A DNA stretch of 64,000 bases from Bacillus shivajii (GTDB taxonomy: Bacteria; Bacillota; Bacilli; Bacillales; Salisediminibacteriaceae), in assembly GCF_020519665.1 (NCBI RefSeq), contig NZ_CP084703.1, positions 3,782,001-3,846,000 on the forward strand. Direction: 5' to 3'. Positions 43,475 to 52,770 of this stretch are shown here, piece after piece; the stretch's first letter is position 1; each line of letters starts with the position of its first letter. The translations under genes were made by a program, and so were the position numbers. The notes under the pieces were generated by a model, which saw nothing but the letters and a program-made list of their open reading frames with translations, was not told where the DNA came from and ran no database searches.

Positions 43475-45289
43475 TTACTCTAGAACTAATCGGTTAAAAC
43501 TTTCCTCTTTATTAATAATTTTTAATGTAAAAAAGATCTTGATCGCTAACTGACAATTGAATCTTCCTGAACCTGTTTTTAAATCAATATCACATATCGA
43601 TTCTATCTTCTCGATCCTGTACCTTAATCCAGCAATCGACAAATGGAGGTCGTTCGCTGTTTGCTGGAGGTTGCCATTATGGTCTAAATAAGACTTAAGT
43701 GTTATCAGGAAGTTCCCCCCGTTCTCTTGGTCATACTTAACTAGCTTTCCGATCGTTTCTTTATAGAACATGATTAACTCTTCATGATCTCCACCTTTTA
43801 AGAATAAAATGATCGGCTCAAGTTCTTCATACTTTGCACATTTACTATCAATTGGGTACGTTAATTGAACAAAGTCACAAATCCGAACCGCATCACGGTA
43901 GCTTTTACCTAGCTTAGAAACACACCCCACTTTTCGGCCGACACCTAAATATACTTTCACCTCAGAAAGTTTTTTACTTACTAATTGTATAATGTCTTTA
44001 GAAAGCTGCTCAGTTGCATTGACCTCATTTTCTAATAATAAAATATAACCATTTTTTATAAAGATATCAGTATTTGAATATTTGGCTATTAAAAGGTTTA
44101 ATACGTCATTGATCATATTTTTAGGTGAAACCTTCACGGTAATCACACGGAGAGGTTCATTTGGATTAAAATCAAAAATATGAGCTTTCCTTCTTAAAGA
44201 AACTTCATCTAGATCTCGATGATTAATTATCTCACTAAAGAAATCCTCTTTTTTACGCCAAATAGACTCCGTAATTTTTCGTTGGTGAAACATTTGAATC
44301 GTAAAAACCATTAAAGCTCGTTTAATGATCATTTCTTCTCGTTGACTTAACTTTTGATCACCAATAACAACTAATTTTCCTAAACGTAAATGGTCGCTTT
44401 TAATATCAAATGTTTCTATATGAACATTGTCTAATGCCGAACATTTGTCGTTTCGCCATTTGTGATAGACCTCTTCATCCTCTTTACGTAGAAAAAATGA
44501 TGTATACACTTCATCTAAATGATCAATGACCACACTCCGTTTTAGTACACTCCCAATTAACTCTGTTGTATGATTAACATCTTTGTCTTTTAAAAGTAAC
44601 TCTGTTAACTGATCCTGTATTTTTTCAGATTCTAGAATGTCTTCATTTAGCTGTTTTATCTCTAAATATGCACTATCTAGCACAGACTGTAACGATTCCG
44701 TCTTGTAAAAGTCTAAATCCCTTATGTGCTCTTCTGAACAGTCTTCTGCAGTTTGGGCGACAAAATAACAATATGGGTCCCCTTTTCCTTTACAATATTT
44801 CTCATAAACAACAACTTCTTTTCCAAACGTTTTCGTTAAAAAGCCGCTCGCATATCCAACGAGCATCCAGCATACTGTTTCATCACTCATATCAAAATGA
44901 GAAATATGTTCCTCGGCTTCAAATGAATTTCTCCAATAGCCTGTAAAATACAAATGGCCTTCATCGATTTCTAATACATCTGGCTCAACAGTAACAACTC
45001 CCTCTAATGTATGTAGGGATGGTCCAGATAAAAGCAAGTCTTCTTTTGATTCCCACTGATACTTTCCTGTCATTAGTTCACCATCACGATACCCGCATGC
45101 CCAGCCATACCTTAAAAGAAACCCTTTTGCCCGTTCCATACTTAATGTATTAATTAAATCCCTGCGTAAGATTCCTAATGCTTCGACTGACATTAAAACC
45201 ATTCTTTTATCATGCAGCATGATCGTCCCTGTCCGAGGATTAATGTCAATTAAGTTATGAAACAATAATTGATGGCTTTTGACCGTCAC
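43475..45289 (-). CDS. Aromatic-sensing regulator with XylR_N, V4R and PucR-type helix-turn-helix
   Basis: The protein has 604 residues from a GTG start seven bases after GGGGGGAGG; a longer in-frame TTG lacks a site. Residues about 1-100 are XylR_N (DINPRTGTIMLHDKRMVLM, then EALGILRRDLINTL). About 130-195 is V4R ending in the paired-cysteine CKGKGDPYCYF. A coiled region follows, then a degenerate GGDEF-like domain (about 350-480) and a C-terminal HTH_30 (LQQTANDLHLSIAGLRYRIEKIE). XylR_N/V4R binds phenols in XylR and DmpR, which are sigma-54 activators. Here it is joined to a PucR-type DNA-binding end and no AAA+ domain is present. It lies just upstream of the aromatic operon and is probably its activator. 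Confidence 0.85.
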   Translation of the reverse strand: MTVKSHQLLFHNLIDINPRTGTIMLHDKRMVLMSVEALGILRRDLINTLSMERAKGFLLRYGWACGYRDGELMTGKYQWESKEDLLLSGPSLHTLEGVVTVEPDVLEIDEGHLYFTGYWRNSFEAEEHISHFDMSDETVCWMLVGYASGFLTKTFGKEVVVYEKYCKGKGDPYCYFVAQTAEDCSEEHIRDLDFYKTESLQSVLDSAYLEIKQLNEDILESEKIQDQLTELLLKDKDVNHTTELIGSVLKRSVVIDHLDEVYTSFFLRKEDEEVYHKWRNDKCSALDNVHIETFDIKSDHLRLGKLVVIGDQKLSQREEMIIKRALMVFTIQMFHQRKITESIWRKKEDFFSEIINHRDLDEVSLRRKAHIFDFNPNEPLRVITVKVSPKNMINDVLNLLIAKYSNTDIFIKNGYILLLENEVNATEQLSKDIIQLVSKKLSEVKVYLGVGRKVGCVSKLGKSYRDAVRICDFVQLTYPIDSKCAKYEELEPIILFLKGGDHEELIMFYKETIGKLVKYDQENGGNFLITLKSYLDHNGNLQQTANDLHLSIAGLRYRIEKIESICDIDLKTGSGRFNCQLAIKIFFTLKIINKEESFNRLVLE

Positions 45290-45445
45290 CCTTTTTCCTC
45301 CCCCCAATAAGCAAACCGTAGCATTATACAAACCATGTCTTCAAACTTTCATTATGTTCAATTCATGTTTGTATTCAAATAGAAAAAACGACGTGTCAAA
45401 CAACATTTCCTTTACCGGACTTATCTAATTAACCATTTTGAAAGA

Positions 45446-45889
45446 TCAGTCTGTTAATTTCTCATAAATTTCACGATCAATTTTTTTCGCTAAATTCGGA
45501 TCATACGTTTTTTCATATGCAGGGGGCGTTGTAATTTTCGCACCATAAAAAATCACATCTTCGACCTCTTCAACATTTACCGTGACGACTTTAAATTTAA
45601 TCGTTTCTTTAAATGTTTCAGAGACTTCTCCCGTTCCAGTAATTTGATAGCAACTATCTGGTCCGATCACATTTAAAACGACATAAGGGTTTGCAAGTAT
45701 ATTTTTGACGCTTTCAGCATTATCTCCGATAGCAAACTTAATTGTCTTACCGCCTGCAAGCGCTTTCAACCAAGAGATACATGCAACTGTTGGTTTTTTC
45801 GATTCTTCATCGATTGTAATGAGTGATACAAGCGTTTCCCCTCTTAAAAATTCTACTAATTCCGTACTTAAATGATCTTTTACTTTCAT
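45446..45889 (-). CDS. Pyridoxamine-5'-phosphate-oxidase-family split-barrel flavoprotein
   Basis: The 147-residue protein resembles FMN-binding split barrels: LVSLITIDEESKKPTVACISWLKAL, FAIGDNAESVKNILANPYVVL and a YQITGTGEV strand. It contacts FMN in related enzymes. Located upstream of the aromatic regulator and transcribed the same way, it might be the flavin reductase partner for the HpaB-type oxygenase, but it is not of the HpaC class and the link is only positional. AGGAGGAG precedes the ATG. Confidence 0.75.
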   Translation of the reverse strand: MKVKDHLSTELVEFLRGETLVSLITIDEESKKPTVACISWLKALAGGKTIKFAIGDNAESVKNILANPYVVLNVIGPDSCYQITGTGEVSETFKETIKFKVVTVNVEEVEDVIFYGAKITTPPAYEKTYDPNLAKKIDREIYEKLTD

Positions 45890-46148
45890 TGACTAACTCC
45901 TCCTCTATCTTTCATATAGTTTCGTTTATTTAACAAAATCCCCTCAACAAGGTAAATATGATATTTACTAGGGCAATAGAAACAACCAATATAAATTGTA
46001 ACAATATTCTGTATATTTTAAAACAATAAATTAATATGGTGAATGATAATAAATCTATACTTTTTTGCGGTAGGACTTTTAGAAAAACATAACGAACCTC
46101 TTTTGATATATCTATTTGTATACGCACCTTAAAAAGGAGTGAGGATAA

Positions 46149-46622
46149 ATGATTGTAAAAGCAACAAAGCAAGATGCCGAAAAAATACTTGAAATACAGA
46201 AGCAAGCATATAAAAGGGAAGCTATCACATATAACAACAACCAAATTGCTCCGCTGATTGAAACCGTTGAACAAGTACGAAAAGACTTAGAAACAAAAGT
46301 CATATTCAAAGCTGTCAGGAATGATGAAATCATTGGTTCAGTAAGGGGTTTTGTCGAAAATGAGACATGCTATGTAGAAAGGCTTATGGTGTCACCTTCA
46401 CACCAAGGGAAAGGGATCGGAAAAAAACTCATGGGATCATTGGAAAATTATTTTTCCCATTGTAAACGTTTTGATTTATACACTGGCTCGAAAAGTGTGT
46501 ATAACATTCGTTTTTATCAATCTTTAGGGTACAAACAGTATAAAACAGAAATGATACGTGAAAATATAAATTTTGTTTTTCTTGAAAAAATAAATGAAGA
46601 TTCTGTAGAAGCAAAGAAGTAG
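46149..46622 (+). CDS. GNAT-family N-acetyltransferase
   Basis: The 157-residue protein has the acetyl-CoA binding motif VERLMVSPSHQGKGIGKKLM (about 76-95, Q/RxxGxG/A) and the C-terminal NIRFYQSLGYKQYKTEMI. The substrate cannot be predicted. It is a single gene with an AAAGGAG site and a shared hairpin with the convergent histidine kinase gene. The 259-bp gap upstream shows no feature. Confidence 0.88.
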   Translation: MIVKATKQDAEKILEIQKQAYKREAITYNNNQIAPLIETVEQVRKDLETKVIFKAVRNDEIIGSVRGFVENETCYVERLMVSPSHQGKGIGKKLMGSLENYFSHCKRFDLYTGSKSVYNIRFYQSLGYKQYKTEMIRENINFVFLEKINEDSVEAKK

Positions 46623-46652
46623 TTCTAATGATCATCTGATTCATTTTAAACG

Positions 46653-46702
46653 AAAAGCCTTGGGTGGTTGTTCAACGTACAATCCCCCCCTCAAGGCTTT
46701 CC
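46653..46702. terminator. Bidirectional hairpin between GNAT and kinase genes
   Basis: AAAAGCCTTG pairs with CAAGGCTTT across a long loop that itself contains GGGTGG and CCCCCC. It overlaps the kinase stop codon. Confidence 0.6.
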
Positions 46703-48511
46703 ATTTCGTTCTATTATTAACGGCAATTCAATCATAAATGTCGTTCCTTTATCCGATGAGGAGATTAGCTGAATGCGTCCTTCATGGTTTTCAATAATTC
46801 GTTGAACAATCGTTAGTCCTAAGCCTGTCCCTTTTTCTTTAGACGTTAAAAATGGTTTAAAAATGGACTCCTGCATTTTTTCTGGAATGCCTAGGCCACA
46901 ATCTTCAATATATAGTTGATAAAACCCTTGATTCACTTTGGAGTAAATCAAGATCGCACCCTGCTTTTCCATTGCTTCGATACTGTTTCGAATTAAGTTG
47001 TGAAAGACTTGTTTCATCTGTTTTTCATCAATAAGGAGAGGCTTACGTTCAAGATCAATTTTAACACTTACCTCTTTATTGCCCTTGGTAATTAAAGGGA
47101 TGATATCTTTTAATAAATCTTCGATATACGCTGTTTTCATCTTCGGTGCACTAGGTTTTGTCAATAGTAGCATCTCTTCAATGATCGAGTTAATTCGTTC
47201 TAGCTCTTTCATAAGGAGTGGTACATAGAATTGTTCTTTTTGGTCATCTGTAAATGACTGGTTCATTAAGGCGAGAAAGCCATCTATCACTGCTAGTGGA
47301 TTACGGATTTCATGTGCTGCACCAGCAGCAAGTTCCCCAACAAGGGCGAGTTTCTCTGTTTGATGCATTCGTTTCTCAAGTTCTTCTGTTTCTGTTATAT
47401 CAACGAAATAGAAGATTCTCCCGATCATCACTTGATTTTCGTTTAAAAGTGCAGATTGTGAAACAAGTAAAAACTTTTCATCATCACCTAATTGGAAGGA
47501 GACCTTCTCATTTTTGACCATCCTTTTTGAAGAAAGGATTTTCCAAAATGCTTCATTTTCAAGATGCCCTTTCCGCTTCGCTTCCTCTTCCACAGTTTCT
47601 TTATTACTACTTAATAAATCCTCCGCTGCATGATTCAAAGTACATTCACACGTTTTTTCCTCAATTGTAATAATGCCAACAGGTAATGAATTAAGTACTT
47701 GCTCCCAATAAATTTTATCATTCAAAATTTTATCGAAAGATTCTTTTAGGCGCCATGACATTTTATTAATCGATGACGTCAGTTTTCTTATTTCGAACTG
47801 ATCGCTCCCTTTAATCGACAGCCCATATTGCCCATCAGCAATATCACCAACTTTTTCAACGACCGTTTCAACCGGACGGGTCAGGCTGTTACTAATTCGA
47901 TATGACATGATAATAGATAAAATGATAGCAAGTACCGTAATCAAGATGAGTAATCCAATTGCATCTTTCACAATTGTTGGGAATTTCCCAGATTGGACAT
48001 CTAATGTATGAAAGGTAGTTATTTTCATTTCATTTAATTCTTCTTGTATTTCATTTAGGGATGGATAGAATTTTTCCTCAATAAAACGTACCGCTCCACC
48101 GTGATCTTCAATAATAAGTAAACCTTGTACGTTATTCATAATCATAAAATCTAACCGTTCAATTTCTCTTTTCGTATGACTCAGCGCTTCTGGAACGTCA
48201 CCATATCTGTCTATAACTTCTTCGCGCTGTGCGTTATGATTAAGTAAAGCGTACTTTTCGATAAAATCACAGCAAAAATCATTGATGATTGCATTTTCTA
48301 CCATATATTCTTTAGACTTTAACTCTTCTTCCCATTGTGATATCCAAGCTAATTCTGGAATATGTTTATTCTTTATTTCATAACTAACCTCATTCACTTC
48401 TTCGATGGAATGAATGAGGATAAAGGAAAAGCTACTCAATAGTAATGTTGTACAGAGAAGGGCTGTTAGGATTTTGCTACGAAAGGACAAGTTTTTAATG
48501 AATGTTTTCAT
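46691..48511 (-). CDS. Sensor histidine kinase with extracytoplasmic sensor, HAMP and PAS domains
   Basis: The protein has 606 residues. Two membrane spans (about 13-35 and 187-210) flank a 150-residue outside domain. Then come HAMP (about 211-263), PAS (about 272-385) and the HisKA core with His400 in AAHEIRNPLAVID. A HATPase_c domain follows, with NLIRNSIEAM, EDCGLGIPE and GTGLGLTIV. It is a complete kinase of the KinB/ResE-like general type. It lies 16 bases after the BMP-family binding-protein gene, so the binding protein probably delivers the signal. No response-regulator gene is present in the neighbourhood, so its partner must be elsewhere. Confidence 0.9.
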   Translation of the reverse strand: MKTFIKNLSFRSKILTALLCTTLLLSSFSFILIHSIEEVNEVSYEIKNKHIPELAWISQWEEELKSKEYMVENAIINDFCCDFIEKYALLNHNAQREEVIDRYGDVPEALSHTKREIERLDFMIMNNVQGLLIIEDHGGAVRFIEEKFYPSLNEIQEELNEMKITTFHTLDVQSGKFPTIVKDAIGLLILITVLAIILSIIMSYRISNSLTRPVETVVEKVGDIADGQYGLSIKGSDQFEIRKLTSSINKMSWRLKESFDKILNDKIYWEQVLNSLPVGIITIEEKTCECTLNHAAEDLLSSNKETVEEEAKRKGHLENEAFWKILSSKRMVKNEKVSFQLGDDEKFLLVSQSALLNENQVMIGRIFYFVDITETEELEKRMHQTEKLALVGELAAGAAHEIRNPLAVIDGFLALMNQSFTDDQKEQFYVPLLMKELERINSIIEEMLLLTKPSAPKMKTAYIEDLLKDIIPLITKGNKEVSVKIDLERKPLLIDEKQMKQVFHNLIRNSIEAMEKQGAILIYSKVNQGFYQLYIEDCGLGIPEKMQESIFKPFLTSKEKGTGLGLTIVQRIIENHEGRIQLISSSDKGTTFMIELPLIIERNGKP

Positions 48512-48526
48512 TACGTTTCTCCTTAC

Positions 48527-49534
48527 TTAATCAAAAGATATTTCACCTTGACGATATTTGTTGATTTCTTTTTTAACTCGATCCTTCTCTTCTTCATCAA
48601 ACATCGGCCCTAATGGAGCCAATCTATTTACACCATGAGATTCGTTTAAAACAATTTCACCAGCTGGCATACCTTCTTCACTATAAAAGTCTTCCATAAT
48701 AACGACATAAACTTGAGGGACATCGCCAATGACACTCGTTAATACAATGTCTTCTGCTAAGTAGGATTGATCATCCAGAAATCCAATGACATAAACACCT
48801 TTGTCTTTGGCATATTTAATAACATCTCGGTTGTAAGCATTTCCTCTTGGATAGATGACATCAACGCCTTCTTTTAGCAACTCATCCATTTGCTTAACTG
48901 CTGTTTCACCGTCATCCCTACTTCCTACAAAACGATAGTGAAGTTCAGCTTCAGGTGCATAACGATTTAAGCCTGCTGCAAATTCAGGCTTATCATCACG
49001 GATGTCGATGGCATCGATAATCCCTATTTTCTTCGTGTCTGATTTCATCGTAGCTACGAGTGCAGCAAAATAATCACTATCTAACTTATCAAGTGTATAG
49101 ACGGTTTGATTTGCATGCACACCTGTGCCACGAATTGTAACAAAGTGCACATCGGGATACGATGCAGCTAACTCAGTAAACACCTCAGAAAATTCTCTAC
49201 CATGACCAATGACCAATGAAGGATCATTAGACATTTCCTCTAATACCGTCTCCTTCATCAACTGTTCTGTATTTACCTCACTAAATAAAGAAACGGAAGC
49301 AGGAAACTCATCCTCTATTTTTAATGATCCTTTATAAGCAAGACTTCCCCAGCTTTGATCAATGATTTTGTCTGAAGTTAATATGACAACATGGTCTTGA
49401 TCAGCCTCTATGTTTGATGCTTCATATAAAATGCCATTTGTTCGAACGATAATTAACAATATAAACACTACAGCAACCAATGTCGCAAATAGTAGAATCA
49501 TATACGTTTGTTTTGATTGTTTTGATTGCTGCAT
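48527..49534 (-). CDS. BMP/PnrA-family (Med-like) ligand-binding protein, membrane anchored
   Basis: The protein has 335 residues with an N-terminal membrane anchor (about 11-30). A two-lobed binding domain of the basic-membrane-protein class follows: VVILTSDKIIDQSWGSLAYKG, LVIGHGREFSEVF, KKIGIIDAIDI, VDVIYPRGNAYNRD and GVYVIGFLDDQSYLAED. There is no lipobox cysteine, unlike ABC substrate-binding lipoproteins, and no permease or ATPase follows. The next gene is a sensor kinase, so sensing of a nucleoside-like or similar ligand, rather than transport, is inferred. B. subtilis Med has a similar anchored BMP domain. Confidence 0.78.
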   Translation of the reverse strand: MQQSKQSKQTYMILLFATLVAVVFILLIIVRTNGILYEASNIEADQDHVVILTSDKIIDQSWGSLAYKGSLKIEDEFPASVSLFSEVNTEQLMKETVLEEMSNDPSLVIGHGREFSEVFTELAASYPDVHFVTIRGTGVHANQTVYTLDKLDSDYFAALVATMKSDTKKIGIIDAIDIRDDKPEFAAGLNRYAPEAELHYRFVGSRDDGETAVKQMDELLKEGVDVIYPRGNAYNRDVIKYAKDKGVYVIGFLDDQSYLAEDIVLTSVIGDVPQVYVVIMEDFYSEEGMPAGEIVLNESHGVNRLAPLGPMFDEEEKDRVKKEINKYRQGEISFD

Positions 49535-49668
49535 AAAAGCACTCTCCCTTTCTATTCACACTCTCTTATTCTAGCGAAAAAAAAGACAAAGGTCTACACA
49601 GGATAGAATCATTCAACCACCACACCAAACAAAAACCTACTCAACTTCAATAAATTACCATTTAATAC

Positions 49669-49714
49669 CAAGTGCCAGGCACTTGGGAATTATTATCCAG
49701 GTGCCAGGCACTTG
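49669..49714. repeat. Pair of GTGCCAGGCAC palindromes
   Basis: CAAGTGCC-A-GGCACTTG (49669-49685) and GGTGCCAGGCACTTG (49700-49714) stand about 30 bases apart between the BMP gene and the M14 gene. Both belong to the palindrome family also seen at 14103 and 26782. Confidence 0.75.
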
Positions 49715-49740
49715 TAAAATATAGGTAAAGGATACATTCA

Positions 49741-49778
49741 AAAAGAGTGATGCTGCTTTATGCAACATCACTCTTTTA
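49741..49778 (-). terminator. Terminator of the M14 carboxypeptidase gene
   Basis: AAAAGAGTGATG pairs with CATCACTCTTTT. The apical 20 bases differ by one base from those of the terminator at 51471-51505. Confidence 0.85.
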
Positions 49779-49806
49779 TCTGATTTCGTTCTGTATATGT
49801 GATTAT

Positions 49807-51033
49807 TTACGGTGTGCTGATTCTTGGGCTGCCGTATGGGATTTCTTCATCGTAAAAGACCGGATCTACATCATAAATTTCGCCAGTTGCAAACCCTCGT
49901 AATGTTTCATAGAGACCGACATATGATTGTTGCGTATATTGACCGTTCGCTTTTTGACCAGTATGGCCGTATGGATGCTGTTGTCCACGAGTTTCATAGA
50001 GCATAATTGCTGCCCCATTCATCGAATAACTTCCAAGAGCTGTTCCTGGTAAGTTAACCTCTGGGAATCTTGAGATAGCTCCGAATGGTGAATTCCCTCT
50101 CTGTAACGCTTTATAAACGTAACTGTTTACTTGTTTTGATAGATTAAGTGACTCTTCATCAACTTGATAATCGACGCCATCGTAGCTCACAACTGTTTCT
50201 TCATCTACAACTTGAGCAATCAGCTGTAACGTATTAAGACGATCATCGTCTTCAGAGACAACATTACTGTAACGGTGGTGGTGATCGATAAATAAATCAG
50301 GCTGCAATTCATTAAATACATCTCTAGATGCTTGTGCCTCTGGTGTAACATATACCCCTGGCTCTGAGCTATCTTGCGGAATAACATCTGCATTGTCTGG
50401 CCCGAGCTCTAAATCTAAATATGGATGAAAGTCGCGGTTCACATCAAAGCCCATTTCTCCGCTCACAAAATCTGGACGATAATACCAAGGTGCTGCAGTG
50501 TCTTCTACTAAGCCAAATTCAGTTGGATCCCATACTTGTAAGTTTTGTCTTTGCTTAGACTGTCCCTGTTCTGTTTCAAAAACAACGGAGCCGTCTGGAT
50601 TAAGCATCGGGATAAACCAGACCGTGACATTATCTAAAATTGTTCGAATGTCCTTATTGTTACTCATTGCAAGCTGTTGAATCAAGTCAACAGATGCTTC
50701 TGTCCCTAGCTGTTCATCACCGTGAATTTGCGTTTGAATGAAAATTTTCGGGTTGTCTGTATCAGCTTCTCCAAACTTTACAGCGTAGATTGGGTATTCA
50801 TAAGTTGCTGAATATCCGACAACATCCAATTCCATTCTGTCATCACGTGCGCGGTCGTTAATCTGTAATAGCTTTTTCTCTAATTCCTCAGGAGACATCA
50901 AAGCCTCTAATTTCACTTCTTGCTCTGGTTGGATCCATGGTCCATTAGGCTTTGATTGAGGTTCTGCAAATACTGAGATACTTAGTGACATAAATAGTAA
51001 AAACGCCAACATCATTGTTAAAGTTTTCTTCAT
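49807..51033 (-). CDS. Secreted M14 zinc carboxypeptidase
   Basis: The protein has 408 residues from ATG 51033 with GGAGG nine bases before it; an in-frame TTG precedes it. Signal peptide: about 1-24 (cut near VFA). Zinc ligands appear as TQIHGDEQLG (HxxE, about 90) and the later DLFIDHHHR (about 247). LNPDGS and the terminal IMLYETRGQQ supply the substrate Arg/Asn and catalytic Glu regions. M14 enzymes trim C-terminal residues from peptides, or D-amino acids in wall peptides in some subfamilies. It stands alone with its own terminator. Confidence 0.88.
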   Translation of the reverse strand: MKKTLTMMLAFLLFMSLSISVFAEPQSKPNGPWIQPEQEVKLEALMSPEELEKKLLQINDRARDDRMELDVVGYSATYEYPIYAVKFGEADTDNPKIFIQTQIHGDEQLGTEASVDLIQQLAMSNNKDIRTILDNVTVWFIPMLNPDGSVVFETEQGQSKQRQNLQVWDPTEFGLVEDTAAPWYYRPDFVSGEMGFDVNRDFHPYLDLELGPDNADVIPQDSSEPGVYVTPEAQASRDVFNELQPDLFIDHHHRYSNVVSEDDDRLNTLQLIAQVVDEETVVSYDGVDYQVDEESLNLSKQVNSYVYKALQRGNSPFGAISRFPEVNLPGTALGSYSMNGAAIMLYETRGQQHPYGHTGQKANGQYTQQSYVGLYETLRGFATGEIYDVDPVFYDEEIPYGSPRISTP

Positions 51034-51470
51034 CAATACCGCCTCCTAATAGAATTTTATCCGGGCTAATGAAGGTCATCATACGAAGAGTTATTTTACT
51101 AACTTCCTTCACCTCCCTAAAATTTAGTGTATCAAAATAAATACAAGCACAATTTACCATTTATCTGAATATTTAAATAAACAGGAATGAAGTAGTAGGA
51201 AATTGTTTGATTCACCGTCAAGAAACGAGGGGAAAACATTAAGTTCAACCCCTTTCGCTAAACAACTAAAATACTTCACAGAAAAAATAGGTTGTGTTAC
51301 CCATACAAATATGAGCAGAAAGAAAACGTTCACTTGAATAAAAAGTCACAATACAAACGTCATTAAAAAAGATCATCATACTTCCAAATAAATCCCAAGT
51401 GCCAGAGACCTGGTAAATAATATCCAGACGCCTGGAATTTGGGAAAAATCGGAATCTGATGAACTGCGCA
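51034..51470. other. Gene-free region between deoC terminator and the M14 gene
   Basis: About 440 bases. The only recognisable items are the ribosome site of the M14 gene and decayed copies of the GTGCCAGGCAC motif at 51399-51440 (AAGTGCCAGAGACCTGG and CCAGACGCCTGG). No reading frame with a start site is seen. Confidence 0.4.
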
Positions 51471-51505
51471 AAAAAACGATGCTGCTTGATGCAACATCGC
51501 TTTTA
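51471..51505 (-). terminator. Terminator of deoC and the microcompartment operon
   Basis: CGATG.TGC pairs with GCA.CATCG over TTGAT and is followed by TTTTTTT on the minus strand, 32 bases after the deoC stop. Confidence 0.85.
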
Positions 51506-51536
51506 TTCGACATATTCCGGGAGGTCACTGGTCCCC

Positions 51537-52355
51537 TTAATACCCTTTTCCGACTCCGCCTTTGACGATTTCTTTCCCTGCGCTTGCGCCAATTCTCGTT
51601 GCGCCTGCTGCGATCATTTTCTTCGCAGTATCAAGGTCTCGTACACAAGCAGACGCTTTTACACCCATGTCTGGTCCGACTGTTTCTCTCATAAGCGCGA
51701 TATCTTCCGGTGTCGCACAGCCTGGTCCAAACCCAGTCGATGTTTTTACAAAGTCAGCACCAGCCATTTTTGCGAGCATACATGCTTTTCGCTTCTCTTC
51801 TTCTGTTAAGTAACCTGTTTCAATGATGACTTTTACTGGTGCTTGGCCTTTCGCTGCTAAAACGACACCTTCAATGTCCTTTTTCACGATTTCGTTTTCT
51901 CCAGACTTTAGGGCACCTACATTAATCACCATATCAATTTCTGTTGCACCTGATGCGATCGCATCACGAGTTTCCGAGATCTTCACAAACGTGCTCGTAG
52001 ACCCTAACGGAAATCCAACAACTGTCGTAATGCCCACTTTCGTACCTTTTAGTTCCTCTGCTGCGGTTGGTACCCAGAACGGGTTCACACAAACCGTCGC
52101 AAAATTATATTCTACCGCTTCTTTACAAAGATTAATAATTTGTTCCTTTGTACTTTCAGGCTTTAGTAATGTATGGTCAATCATTTTTCCAACTTCTGGT
52201 CCTGTGATTAAAGACGTATTATATGAAGAAGCCGCTGTTGCAGCTGGCTTTGCCTCGGAAGTCTTTCCTTCTTCTGTCTTTGCGCCATCTGCATTTGAGA
52301 TCTTCTGCATCACTTGATTTGTAATTTGTTCAACTAATTGTTCCATATTATTCAC
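51537..52355 (-). CDS. deoC: Deoxyribose-phosphate aldolase with encapsulation peptide
   Basis: The protein has 272 residues from a GTG start with GGAGG nine bases upstream. Residues 48-272 are Deo[21 protein letters not shown], the Schiff-base Lys in [10 protein letters not shown] (about 205) and [10 protein letters not shown] (about 236). B. subtilis DeoC has KASGGVR there; the two glycines, part of the phosphate-binding loop, are replaced by Ala-Cys. Residues 1-18 ([17 protein letters not shown]) form an amphipathic helix and are joined by a Lys/Ala/Thr-rich linker, as in microcompartment encapsulation peptides. Reaction: 2-deoxyribose-5-phosphate to acetaldehyde plus glyceraldehyde-3-phosphate. 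A 417-bp gap with a repeat separates it from the shell genes. Confidence 0.92.
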   Translation of the reverse strand: MNNMEQLVEQITNQVMQKISNADGAKTEEGKTSEAKPAATAASSYNTSLITGPEVGKMIDHTLLKPESTKEQIINLCKEAVEYNFATVCVNPFWVPTAAEELKGTKVGITTVVGFPLGSTSTFVKISETRDAIASGATEIDMVINVGALKSGENEIVKKDIEGVVLAAKGQAPVKVIIETGYLTEEEKRKACMLAKMAGADFVKTSTGFGPGCATPEDIALMRETVGPDMGVKASACVRDLDTAKKMIAAGATRIGASAGKEIVKGGVGKGY

Positions 52356-52534
52356 CTGAAATCACCTCCGATTACTTATTTGCTTTCTCTTATTGTCCGC
52401 TGCCTGATCTGACCCTATAGCCAAAACTATTGCATCCTGATAACAAAACGAATGTTTCAAAAAATGGCGATAGTAGGTTGCTAGATATTTTTTAGCTCTT
52501 TAAGCTTAATGTTGATAAAAAGTATTATTGTGCC

Positions 52535-52770
52535 GTTGATGGCTTTGAGGAGCGAAGGTGGCGACTCCAGCGACGAGCGTAGCTTCATGAATAAGCTACG
52601 AGTTGTCTCGACGGACAAAGCTGCATAGCGTTGCTCGCAGAGGAAGAGACAGGAAACATAGTAGCTGAAGCCGTGCCCCGGCAAAGGAGACACCGTGAAT
52701 GCGAACAATGTGAAGCATAAACGGATGTCGCGCTTGTGCCTAGAGGTGAAAGCGTCCACCGAGAGCGGAT
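52535..52770. repeat. GC-rich structured intergenic repeat inside the microcompartment operon
   Basis: This block starts just after the stop codon of the BMC-P gene at 52773 and has a different base composition from the flanking genes. It contains GACTCCAGCG and GCTGAAGCCGTGCCC, which recur in the element at 60004-60131, and GCGTCCACCG, which recurs at 6090-6345. Long frames cross it but without ribosome sites. It looks like an inserted member of the intergenic repeat class and adds about 240 bases between shell genes and deoC. The rest of the gap (52356-52534) holds only the deoC ribosome site. Confidence 0.55.
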
